From contig JAJZJQ010000006.1 in assembly GCA_021851065.1 (NCBI GenBank), positions 1 through 61,197 on the forward strand: a stretch of 61,197 nucleotides of DNA, read 5' to 3'. Positions 1 through 7,827 of this stretch are shown here, piece after piece; the stretch's first letter is position 1, and the number at the start of each line of letters is the position of its first letter. Below the pieces are notes generated by a model. It did no database searches, had not been told where the DNA came from, and saw nothing but the letters and a program-made list of their open reading frames with translations. A program made the position numbers and the translations under genes. The stretch is from Microcaldota archaeon. GTDB taxonomy: Archaea > Micrarchaeota > Micrarchaeia > Micrarchaeales > CABMGC01.

Positions 1-106
1 AGTCACGCCTCTGGAGACATTGTAAGACCTTCGCACATGAAGGCGGATGCCGCTGAATCAGGAACTATACTTGGTGCTTCACGATGACCAATCAAAAAGC
101 ACCATT

Positions 107-142
107 GGAAGCCCACAGACTTCAGTCGTGGGAGGATGTCAC
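107..142 (+). repeat. Orphan IS200/IS605-type right-end hairpin
   Basis: The sequence contains a hairpin (CCCAC, loop, GTGGG) followed by GAGGATGTCAC. A near-identical copy lies at 60156-60192 and differs by one T in the loop. This arrangement matches the right end of IS200/IS605 elements, which in TnpB systems also forms the 3' scaffold of the guide RNA. No tnpA or tnpB reading frame is visible upstream, so this looks like a solo end, or the 3' tail of an element lying mostly left of the window. The family assignment is from memory of such ends and was not searched. Confidence 0.6.
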
Positions 143-276
143 AAGGCTTTGCCGTATTTTCTTCCATTAAAAAGCTATCGCCAAGGACCCGAACTGCCAC
201 TACTCGCCGCCTTTTATGCAGCCTTTAAAAGCTTGTTGTGCAAAACGTATTGCTTTGGTTTTAGATGGGTATTAGT

Positions 277-528
277 ATGGCGGAACGCATGTTCAGTTTG
301 TATGAGATAGAGCAGTTTATAAGGGAGGCCGGGGCCGAGAAGGTGACCGAGGACGCAGTTCGCGACCTAGAGAGGGAGATAGAGAAGCTCGCCAACACTG
401 TCACCAAGAGCGCAATAAAGTATGCGCACCATGCCGGCCGCAAACGCCTTATAAGATCATCCGATGTGCTGCTAACAAAGAAGCCTGATTCTTCATCAAT
501 GCGGGTTACAGAAGGCCAGCGAACCTGA
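277..528 (+). CDS. Archaeal histone
   Basis: This small protein of about 83 residues has the single histone fold of HMf-type archaeal histones. It opens with a short helix (FSLYEIEQFIREAGAEKV), continues into a long central helix, and ends with HAGRKRL followed by the strand-helix motif IRSSDVLLT. The HAGRK and xSDV signatures are the DNA-binding loop 2 region. It would dimerise and wrap or bridge DNA. An in-frame ATG at 265 would add four residues; 277 is preferred because histones rarely extend far before the first helix. The tail after residue 70 is longer than in HMf and overlaps the end of the opposing glycosyltransferase gene by 23 bp. Confidence 0.9.
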   Translation: MAERMFSLYEIEQFIREAGAEKVTEDAVRDLEREIEKLANTVTKSAIKYAHHAGRKRLIRSSDVLLTKKPDSSSMRVTEGQRT

Positions 529-1546
529 GCGCAAGGCCAAGCACAACGAATGCGGCTTCCATGGCTACCAGGCATATTGTCACATCGATCTCCCTTGCCC
601 TTTTCATGTTCATAATAAGGTGCGTCAGGCTGTATATGCTCCTGCCGTAAGGGGCCTTTAGCGTGCCATCCTTTTGCCTTATGCCAAGGTCCGTGACACT
701 GAATTTTCTTCTCAGATGCAGCAGGAACTCGATTATCCAGGGTATGAATATTATGGCTCCGAATACCTCTGCGTTGCCCATCACCATTATGGCAACAAGG
801 GTGCCGCCAACCGCATAGGTGAAGCTGTCCCCCCCTATCACCCTGGACCTGAAGGCGTTGAAAGGCAGGAATGCCAATATGGATGCAAACAGCATGGCCG
901 AGAGCACCGTGCCCAGGTAGTTGCCGTAGAATATCTGGTATAGCAGCAGGCCTGCGCTTGCAACAAGCGTCATCCCGGGCTGCAACCCGTCAAATCCCCC
1001 AAGAAGGTTCACTGCATTAGACACGAATATGACAAGCATCGGTATTACGACTATAGGGTAGAACAGGCCAAACTGCACCATCCCTATGAATGGTACATTG
1101 AGCGTGTGCACGCCAGCGTTTATGGCCATAAGAGGCAGTGCGCCAAGGAAGGTGAGCAGAGGCTTCTGCCACTGCTTTAGCCCCTTGCGTATGTCCTTCA
1201 TTCCAGTCGCTGACACCTTCTTGGAATGTACGTTGATGTCGTCTATGAATCCGACCAGCGCTATCATGAGTATGGATAGCGCCACTGCCAGCAGGTCATC
1301 AGTCCTAAGCGCAGGCCTGAATATGAAGCTTCCCCCGAAGGTGTATGTGAGTATGCCTATTATTATACCAAGCGCGACTGCCACTCCTCCGCTGCTGGGG
1401 ACATACCTTGGCCTGTCCTTGTTCCTATCCTCGGCTATTATCCCTGCTTCGTAGAAGTAACCCATCAGGAAATCTGTGCCCAATGCCGTTGCGACGAATG
1501 CCAGTATGGCCGGCACTATTATCGTCAGCTCAGCGTGAAAGAGCAT
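506..1546 (-). CDS. UDP-GlcNAc:dolichyl-phosphate GlcNAc-1-phosphotransferase family (Alg7/AglH-like)
   Basis: This is a polytopic membrane enzyme of the MraY/WecA/Alg7 superfamily, 346 residues with about ten hydrophobic segments. Diagnostic motifs are present: the catalytic acidic motif in FIDDINVHSKK (residues 100-110), the NAVNLLGGFDG motif (177-187) that binds metal and nucleotide, and PSSGG near residue 50 after the first loop. Such enzymes transfer sugar-1-phosphate from a UDP-sugar to a polyprenyl phosphate, the first step of N-glycan assembly in archaea. This fits the many N-glycosylation sequons in surface proteins of the window. The exact sugar cannot be read from sequence. It is divergent from the GT2 gene that follows. 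Confidence 0.85.
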   Translation of the reverse strand: MLFHAELTIIVPAILAFVATALGTDFLMGYFYEAGIIAEDRNKDRPRYVPSSGGVAVALGIIIGILTYTFGGSFIFRPALRTDDLLAVALSILMIALVGFIDDINVHSKKVSATGMKDIRKGLKQWQKPLLTFLGALPLMAINAGVHTLNVPFIGMVQFGLFYPIVVIPMLVIFVSNAVNLLGGFDGLQPGMTLVASAGLLLYQIFYGNYLGTVLSAMLFASILAFLPFNAFRSRVIGGDSFTYAVGGTLVAIMVMGNAEVFGAIIFIPWIIEFLLHLRRKFSVTDLGIRQKDGTLKAPYGRSIYSLTHLIMNMKRAREIDVTICLVAMEAAFVVLGLALRFAGLL

Positions 1547-1603
1547 AAAATAAATATGAAATCAGCATATAAAAAGGCTTGCTGCCATTAGCTTTAGGGT
1601 TCG

Positions 1604-2731
1604 ATGGCTGCATCAGGGCCGCTTTTCTACGCGGTAATTGCATTCGTTATCATGGTATTTGCAGGAATGCTGCTGATAGATGCGTCGCCTTACATAGGGC
1701 GCGCTAGGAGGAAGACCCGCAGCCGCTATCCAAGGTACACGCCGCGCACACTGGTCATGGTTCCGTGCAGGGGCACGGAACTTGCCCTAGCCCAGAACCT
1801 GCACTCCATAGCCGACCAGTCTTACAAAGACTATGATGCTGTAATCATTGTCGACAGCAAGGATGAGCCCGCGGCGGCATGCGCAAAAAAGCTGGGCATA
1901 AGGGTAATGGTATCTGTCCATTCGGCGCCGCGCAGCAGCGGAAAGGTGCTAGCCATACTAACCGCGCTAAGCAAGCTCAGGGGCTACGATGTATACGCAA
2001 TAGCCGATTCCGATGTAAAGGTCCCAAGGGACTGGCTTGCGCAGCTTGTGGAGCCTCTGTCGGACAGGAAGATCGGAATATCTACCTCATACCCGAAGTT
2101 CATACCTGCAGGGGGATTCTGGTCAAAAGTCAAGTATGTCTGGGGGTTCGTTGGCGAGGGGCTGATGGAGAACGAGCGCACAAGATTCGGGTGGGGAGGA
2201 TCGCTTGCGTTCAGCAAGGCCATCGTCGATCGCAAGCTAATACGCATGATGGAGGACTCGCCCTATTCGGTGTCCGATGACATCTGCATAACACGGCGCG
2301 CAAAGGACCTTGGGCTTGGGGTAGCGTATGTGGACAGCATACAGCCAGAAGTTGCATCAAACGATTCCCTCGGAAAGTTCATGGAATGGGCAAACAGGCA
2401 GACAGTGCTCACGATACTTGGGTACCGAAGGAACCTGTACTACGGCCTCGCATTCTATTGCGCCGAGATAATCCTGCTACTATCTGGCATCGCGCTTTCA
2501 ATAGCCATATCGCCACTGTTCCTCATACTCCTGCTGCACCTTGCCAAGAGCGAAGTGAAGACCTATGCAAGGGCCGCCACTTCAGATCCAACCATAGCCG
2601 CGATAGTGGTATTCATGCCATTCCTTTATGTGGCCAACCTCATCGCAGCAAGCGGGACGGACCACATAACCTGGAGGGGCAGGAGATACGCTGTCGGGCA
2701 GCAAAAGGGTTTTAAACAACAGCAAGCATAG
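1604..2731 (+). CDS. Membrane glycosyltransferase family 2 (ceramide glucosyltransferase/GT21-like)
   Basis: The 375-residue protein has an N-terminal membrane segment (about 8-26), a GT-A catalytic domain, and C-terminal hydrophobic segments (about 280-310 and 335-355). The GT-A nucleotide-metal motif is ADSD (134-137), followed by the loop FGWGGS (195-200), the acidic catalytic pair SDD (224-226) and EWANRQT (261-267), a variant of the (Q/R)xxRW motif of processive and lipid-linked GT2 enzymes. This order resembles GT21 ceramide glucosyltransferases. In an archaeon the acceptor is more likely a polyprenyl or membrane lipid. It starts 57 bp from the divergent Alg7-like gene, so both probably act on glycan or glycolipid assembly. 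Confidence 0.8.
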   Translation: MAASGPLFYAVIAFVIMVFAGMLLIDASPYIGRARRKTRSRYPRYTPRTLVMVPCRGTELALAQNLHSIADQSYKDYDAVIIVDSKDEPAAACAKKLGIRVMVSVHSAPRSSGKVLAILTALSKLRGYDVYAIADSDVKVPRDWLAQLVEPLSDRKIGISTSYPKFIPAGGFWSKVKYVWGFVGEGLMENERTRFGWGGSLAFSKAIVDRKLIRMMEDSPYSVSDDICITRRAKDLGLGVAYVDSIQPEVASNDSLGKFMEWANRQTVLTILGYRRNLYYGLAFYCAEIILLLSGIALSIAISPLFLILLLHLAKSEVKTYARAATSDPTIAAIVVFMPFLYVANLIAASGTDHITWRGRRYAVGQQKGFKQQQA

Positions 2732-2738
2732 TCTATCC

Positions 2739-4067
2739 ATGTACGGCAAGGACGTCTCTGCGCTGCTTGACAAGCATGGCATAAGGGTCGGCGACACAAT
2801 ACTGCTCCTGGCAGGACCCGAGAGGTATGAAGGGGTTCTCATGCCGCGCGTTGATGTTGGGGACAGCAGCATAATAGTCATCAAGAGAAAGGACGGGTAC
2901 AACATGGGCATAAAGTACCACGCGGGCATGAAGATTCACAAGCTTGCCGCAGGGAAGGGGGAGTTCGAATTCCCCACCGCAGGCGCAGAGCATTCCAGGT
3001 CGCTTGACACGGTGAGCCTCATATACACCGGCGGCACTATAGGCAGCAAGGTAGATTACCGCACAGGCGGGGTGTACATGCTCACAAAGCCGCAGGAGCT
3101 TCTCTACGAGGTCCCCGAGCTGCAGGATATAGCGAACATCCATGTATCGAACCTCATGAGCATAGCCAGCGAGGACATGACGTGCACCGAATGGAAGAAG
3201 ATAGGCAGGGAGGTGGCCGGCGCATTCAATGCCGGTTCAAAAGGCGTCATGATAACCCATGGCACAGACACCATGCATTACACCTCGGCGGCGCTATCGT
3301 TCATGCTTCAGGGCCTCAACGGCCCGGTGGTACTTACAGGCGCCCAGCGCAGCAGCGACCGCGGATCAAGCGACGCGTTCATGAACCTGATATGCGCTTC
3401 GCATATTGCCGCAAAATCTGATGTTGCAGAGGTAGGCATATGCATGCACTCCACCCCATCCGACAATACCTGCTCGCTGATAAGGGGGGTTAAGGCAAGG
3501 AAGCTGCACACGTCCAGGAGGGACGCATTCAGGCCTGTAAACGGCAGCCCAATCGCAACTGTGGACATAGGGGGGGCGATAGACTACAAATCCAAGTACA
3601 GGAAGGCGTCAAAGCATAAAAGCAGGGTAAGCCTTCTTGATGGATTCGAGGAGAAGACTGCCCTTGTGAAGTTCTATCCAAACTCGGATCCAGGCATAAT
3701 AGACTTCTACCTGGGCAAGGGATACAGGGGAATAATACTGGAGGGCACGGGCCTTGGCCACGTGGCAGTATCGCCGTCACGCAGCGAGCTTTCATGGATA
3801 AGCCGCATAAAAGACGCGGCTAGCAGCGGCGCAGTTGTTGGGATGACATCGCAGTGCCTCTACGGGAGGGTCAACTCTGCGGTATACAGGAACCTAAGGA
3901 TGGCAGCGGACGCCGGCGCAGTCTACTGCGAAGACATGATGCCTGAGGTCGCATACGTGAAGCTTGGATTTTTGCTTGGAAACTACGGGGAGAAGAAGGC
4001 AAGGGAGATGCTTCCGGTTGATATCGCAGGCGAGATAACCAAGAGAACAGAGTACACCGAGGGATGA
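2739..4067 (+). CDS. gatD: Glutamyl-tRNA(Gln) amidotransferase subunit D
   Basis: GatD is the L-asparaginase-like subunit that liberates ammonia from an amide donor so that GatE can convert Glu-tRNA(Gln) to Gln-tRNA(Gln). The 442-residue protein shows the N-terminal GatD-specific barrel (about 1-85), then the two asparaginase threonine motifs: YTGGTIGSK (96-104) and HGTDTMHYT (174-182). TGAQRSSDRGSSDAF follows. Length and order match archaeal GatD. The gene begins 7 bp after the glycosyltransferase gene and is followed 4 bp later by gatE, forming the expected gatDE pair. Confidence 0.95.
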   Translation: MYGKDVSALLDKHGIRVGDTILLLAGPERYEGVLMPRVDVGDSSIIVIKRKDGYNMGIKYHAGMKIHKLAAGKGEFEFPTAGAEHSRSLDTVSLIYTGGTIGSKVDYRTGGVYMLTKPQELLYEVPELQDIANIHVSNLMSIASEDMTCTEWKKIGREVAGAFNAGSKGVMITHGTDTMHYTSAALSFMLQGLNGPVVLTGAQRSSDRGSSDAFMNLICASHIAAKSDVAEVGICMHSTPSDNTCSLIRGVKARKLHTSRRDAFRPVNGSPIATVDIGGAIDYKSKYRKASKHKSRVSLLDGFEEKTALVKFYPNSDPGIIDFYLGKGYRGIILEGTGLGHVAVSPSRSELSWISRIKDAASSGAVVGMTSQCLYGRVNSAVYRNLRMAADAGAVYCEDMMPEVAYVKLGFLLGNYGEKKAREMLPVDIAGEITKRTEYTEG

Positions 4068-4071
4068 CTAC

Positions 4072-5934
4072 ATGCATGATGCTTCATACTACAAAAAACT
4101 GGGATTCAGGTGCGGCCTTGAGATACACCAAAGGCTAGCCACCAAAGAGAAGCTCTTCTGCTCGTGCAGCGCTCAGACAGAATCAGATACCGTGATAGCC
4201 AGGGTATCAAGGCGGCAGAGAGCCGTTGCCGGGGAACTTGGCATTGTGGACCGTTCCACAAGCTTTGAGAGCAGCAGGGAGCGCAGCTTCGTATACAACA
4301 TGTTCAAGGACACATCGTGCCTGGTGGATGTGGACGAAGAGCCGCCGCACATGGTAAACCCAGATGCCATAGAAACTGCCCTTAGGCTTGCAAGCGCCTT
4401 CGGGGCCAAGGTTCCGGACGAGATAGAGCCGATGAGAAAGCAGGTTGTAGACGGCAGCGACCCAAGCTCCTTCCAAAGGAGCATGTTCATAGGATACGAA
4501 GGCGGCATTGACGCGGGCGGGGGGAGGATGCGCATAAGCTCGATGTTTCTTGAGGAGGAGTCCAGCGGCATAGAGTCTACGGCAAGCGACCACGTGGTGT
4601 ACAATATAGATCGCATAGGCATACCGCTAATAGAGATAGACACAGATCCCGATATAACAAGCCCACAGCAGGCAAAGGAGGTGGCCCTAAAGATAGGGCT
4701 CATACTCAGGCTCACCGGAAAGAGGGAGGATGGCGGTGTAACTCCATGCGTGCAGCGCGGCATAGGCACAATAAGGCAGGATGTAAATGTATCGATAGAA
4801 GGCGGGACAAGGGTGGAGGTCAAGGGGCTGCAGGAGATAGACAGCGTGGATGTAATAATAGAAAACGAGGTGGAGCGGCAGGTGAGGCTGCTAGAGCTGA
4901 AGAAATCCCTTGTGGCAAAGAAGGCGGCTGTGGGCAGCCCCAAGGACCTAACGCACAGGCTGCAAGCATCAAGCGCGAAGATAATAAAGGAGGCCGTATC
5001 CTCGGGCGGCGCAGTAATGTGCGCAAGGCTGGAAGGCTTTGCCGGGGCTCTGGGCGCCCAGATAAATCCCGACAGAAGGCTTGGCAGCGAGATAAGCGAC
5101 TACGCCAAGATGTCTGGGGTTAAGGGCATAATACACAGCGACGAGAACCTTGACAGGTATGGTCTTACCGATAGCGAGGTATCCTCGATAAGAAAAGAGC
5201 TGGGCGCTGAAGATGGCGACGCATTCATACTTGTTGCTGCATCAAAGGCCGCATGCGAGAGGGCGATGGGGTTTGCCATTGACAGGGCAAGAATGGCGCT
5301 CTCGCAGGTGCCTCCAGAGACGCGGGCAGTGCTGGACTCGAAGAAGGGCACCACGCGGTTCATGAGGCCGCTTCCGGGCGGGTCAAGGATGTACCCGGAG
5401 ACCGACTGCAAGGCCATTGCCGTGACAAAGGGCACGATGGGCGGCATATCGAAATACACCGTCTACCTAGAAGAACGCGTATCAAGGATAAGAAAGGAGA
5501 TTCCAAATCCGCAGCTTGCCGAGCAGATGATACATTCGCCCAGGCTGCCGCTGTACGAATACATAACCTCACGCGCAAAAGGCATAAACCTGGTAGTCGC
5601 GACAACCATACTCGAAAAGCTCAGGGAGCTTGAGAGATCAGCAGTAAATACCGACCTGGACAGGGACGTATTTCTATCCATATTCTCGATGTACGCGCAG
5701 GGCAAGATAACAAAGGCCGCTATAGGCGAGATACTGCGCTATTCGCCAAAAACAGCTAAGGAGGTCCAGGGCATAGTAAGCACAAATCCCCTGCAGCGCA
5801 TATCCGGTAGCGACCTAAAGAAACTTATCAAGAAGACGGGCAAGAAGGAGAGCGGCGATAAAGTCCGCGAGATAATGTCAAAGTACAGGCTCAATGTAGA
5901 TGGCGAGGAGCTGAACACGATAATCGGTGGCTGA
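4072..5934 (+). CDS. gatE: Glutamyl-tRNA(Gln) amidotransferase subunit E
   Basis: GatE is the GatB-related kinase/transamidase subunit of the archaeal Gln-tRNA pathway. The 620-residue protein begins with the conserved GLEIHQRLATKEKLFCSCS block (residues 14-32), carries the GatB-type cradle domain, the AspRS-like insertion domain in its middle, and a C-terminal tail of YqeY type (about 480-615) that contacts tRNA. It forms an operon with gatD upstream, and its TGA is immediately followed by the ATG of the AIM24 gene. Its presence implies that glutamine is charged indirectly in this organism. Confidence 0.95.
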   Translation: MHDASYYKKLGFRCGLEIHQRLATKEKLFCSCSAQTESDTVIARVSRRQRAVAGELGIVDRSTSFESSRERSFVYNMFKDTSCLVDVDEEPPHMVNPDAIETALRLASAFGAKVPDEIEPMRKQVVDGSDPSSFQRSMFIGYEGGIDAGGGRMRISSMFLEEESSGIESTASDHVVYNIDRIGIPLIEIDTDPDITSPQQAKEVALKIGLILRLTGKREDGGVTPCVQRGIGTIRQDVNVSIEGGTRVEVKGLQEIDSVDVIIENEVERQVRLLELKKSLVAKKAAVGSPKDLTHRLQASSAKIIKEAVSSGGAVMCARLEGFAGALGAQINPDRRLGSEISDYAKMSGVKGIIHSDENLDRYGLTDSEVSSIRKELGAEDGDAFILVAASKAACERAMGFAIDRARMALSQVPPETRAVLDSKKGTTRFMRPLPGGSRMYPETDCKAIAVTKGTMGGISKYTVYLEERVSRIRKEIPNPQLAEQMIHSPRLPLYEYITSRAKGINLVVATTILEKLRELERSAVNTDLDRDVFLSIFSMYAQGKITKAAIGEILRYSPKTAKEVQGIVSTNPLQRISGSDLKKLIKKTGKKESGDKVREIMSKYRLNVDGEELNTIIGG

Positions 5935-6618
5935 ATGAAATACGAGATAGTAGGGGAAAACATGCAGTACCTGCATGTACTGCTAAACGACGGGGAGAGC
6001 ATATACTCTGATTCGGGCAAGCTCATAAGCAAGAGTGATAACACTGTCATGACCCCAAGGCTGGCCCATGGCATAATCGCCGCAATAGAGCGCAAGGCCG
6101 TCGGAGCAAGCGCGCTTCTTACCGAATTTGCGGCAAAGGGGGGCGATGGCCACGTATCCCTTGCAGGCGTGTTCCCGGGCAAGGTCTTCCAGGTGACCCT
6201 TGGGGAGGGCGAGTCGTTCATAGCCGAGCAGTACGCCTTCCTTGCTGCGGACACCACTGTGAACTACACTGTGCAGACAATGAGCATAAGCGCCATGATG
6301 TTTGGCGGCACAGGCATAATACTCCAGCGGTTCACTGGCCCTGGCAACGTATTCATACATGTAGTCGGCGACATAATACAGCATGAGGTTACTCCTGACA
6401 TCGCAGTGGAGCTGGATCCCGGCCATCTCGCGGGCTTCGATCCGGGGCTTGAATACAAAGTGAGGCTAGTTGACAATGTAAGGACTGCAATGTTCGGCGG
6501 AATCGGCCTGTTCCTTGCAAAATTCACCGGATCCGGCAGGGTGATATCGCACAGCGTCTCAAGACACAAGCTTTCTGCAGAGATGTACCTTGATGGGCTG
6601 CAGCAACAGAAGAAGTGA
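5935..6618 (+). CDS. AIM24 / TIGR00266 family protein
   Basis: The 227-residue protein matches the AIM24 (DUF124) family by its repeated Gly-rich beta segments: MMFGGTGIILQRFTGPGNVFIHVVGD (about 120-145) and the second occurrence MFGGIGLFLAKFTGSGRVI (about 183-202). The fold is an all-beta double-psi-like duplication. The family is widespread in archaea and bacteria, and its biochemical role is not established; the yeast homologue is mitochondrial. The ATG directly abuts the gatE stop codon, so it is co-transcribed with gatDE, but no functional link to tRNA amidation can be claimed from that alone. Confidence 0.85.
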   Translation: MKYEIVGENMQYLHVLLNDGESIYSDSGKLISKSDNTVMTPRLAHGIIAAIERKAVGASALLTEFAAKGGDGHVSLAGVFPGKVFQVTLGEGESFIAEQYAFLAADTTVNYTVQTMSISAMMFGGTGIILQRFTGPGNVFIHVVGDIIQHEVTPDIAVELDPGHLAGFDPGLEYKVRLVDNVRTAMFGGIGLFLAKFTGSGRVISHSVSRHKLSAEMYLDGLQQQKK

Positions 6619-6622
6619 ATCC

Positions 6623-7141
6623 ATGGCAAAAGTCATGTACCGCTCGCGCCTGTTCCGCGTTGAGAAATATGGATTTAGCAGAGGCGCAAAGACCATGATG
6701 TTCGACAGGATCCTTGGGCCTAACACAGTCACCGTAGTCCCGGTGTTTGGCGACGGCAGGATACTTCTTGAGAGGCAGTACAGGCACGCCATAAAGAAAT
6801 ATCTTTATGAGCTTCCCGCAGGCCACATCGATCCGGGGGAGACGCCAGCACAGGCAGCCTCAAGGGAGCTGGAGGAGGAAGTCGGATACAGGCCCGGGAA
6901 GCTATCAAAGCTCTACGCGGCGTACGTGTCCCCGGGGACCAAGACGGAGCTGCAGACATGCTTTGTGGCCACAGATCTGCGCAGGACAAAGGCCAGCCCG
7001 GAGGAGGACGAGATAATAACAACAAAAGCAGTCACGCTGGATCAGGCACTGCGAATGGCGCGCAGCAACGCTGTGCGCGACATGAAGACAATAGCAGCGC
7101 TGCTTTTCTACGCCAGGTTCAGGTCCAGGTCAGGCACATAG
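6623..7141 (+). CDS. Nudix hydrolase, ADP-ribose pyrophosphatase-like
   Basis: A perfect Nudix box (G-x5-E-x7-REUxEExGU) lies at residues 67-89, GHIDPGE through RELEEEVGY. The preceding LLERQYRHAIKKYLYELPAG is typical of ADP-sugar/ADP-ribose pyrophosphatases. The enzyme would hydrolyse a nucleoside diphosphate linked to another moiety, releasing two phosphate esters with Mg2+. The start at 6623 is chosen because it follows the AIM24 stop by 4 bp; an upstream in-frame ATG at 6590 would overlap that gene. It is the last gene of the gatDE operon and ends 34 bp inside the convergent metallopeptidase gene. Confidence 0.88.
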   Translation: MAKVMYRSRLFRVEKYGFSRGAKTMMFDRILGPNTVTVVPVFGDGRILLERQYRHAIKKYLYELPAGHIDPGETPAQAASRELEEEVGYRPGKLSKLYAAYVSPGTKTELQTCFVATDLRRTKASPEEDEIITTKAVTLDQALRMARSNAVRDMKTIAALLFYARFRSRSGT

Positions 7142-7827
7142 ACCGCCCTTCTCCTGTTGTCGTAGCTCCTGAGCTGCTTTCTTAGCGCCTTGTAATCCGG
7201 GCACAGCGACTCTACCACGCTCCAGAACCTCCCGGAATGATTGAGCTGCTTTAGATGCGCCACCTCGTGGGATATTATGTATTCCTGCAGCTCAGCGGGC
7301 AGCATGGAGATGCAATAGTTTATGGTTATCCTTCCCTCGCTGCTGCACGCGCCCCACTTCCTGTATTTCCTCACCTTCACCTCCTTCACCTCTGCGCCTA
7401 TCAGCGAGGCCTTGCTACGGGCCATGCCTGGTGCAATCCTCTGCGTGTCCTCCCTTGTTATCCTGTCTATCAGCCTCTCCGCGCCCCTGGAATCCCTGGC
7501 GTACAGCATGAGGGTATCTCCTGCTATGTCTGCCTTTGGCCTTCCTGCGTGAATGACATGCCTCACCTTGTATCTATTTGAACCGTGCAGCACTGATCCC
7601 GAATCGAACAGCCTTATTGTGCTCTTTATCTCCTTGTAGTGCCTTGCTATCCAATCCCTGTGCTTTGAGATCACCCTGTGCATCATCCTCTCGCTTCTTG
7701 ATACGACCACAAGCCGCTCGTCCTCGAACCTAAGGTAGCTGTTTCTTATCCAGGGCTTTTGGACGAACCTGGTGGCTATGGTGTTTCCATCTACTTCTAT
7801 CGAGCCGTCCATCCAATCACTTCGCAT
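7108..7827 (-). CDS. YgjP-type (DUF45) zinc metallopeptidase
   Basis: This 239-residue protein has the metallopeptidase motif HEVAH (187-191) with a third ligand in NHSGRFW (His197). It is preceded by the family signature RKWGACSSEGRITINYCISMLP (about 156-177). This is the YgjP/WLM-like M48-related group, whose substrates are unknown. The reading frame starts 11 bp before the end of the upstream infB gene; a second ATG at 7812 lies just after that stop codon and may be the true start. It forms a two-gene unit with infB. A diverged paralogue lies at 20328-21092 inside the AT-rich island. Confidence 0.85.
   Translation of the reverse strand: MRSDWMDGSIEVDGNTIATRFVQKPWIRNSYLRFEDERLVVVSRSERMMHRVISKHRDWIARHYKEIKSTIRLFDSGSVLHGSNRYKVRHVIHAGRPKADIAGDTLMLYARDSRGAERLIDRITREDTQRIAPGMARSKASLIGAEVKEVKVRKYRKWGACSSEGRITINYCISMLPAELQEYIISHEVAHLKQLNHSGRFWSVVESLCPDYKALRKQLRSYDNRRRAVYVPDLDLNLA

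Noticed and set aside
4173-4943. Long minus-strand open frames inside gatE and infB
   Set aside because: They are mirror frames of high-quality conserved genes and have Ser/Pro-rich, low-complexity translations.
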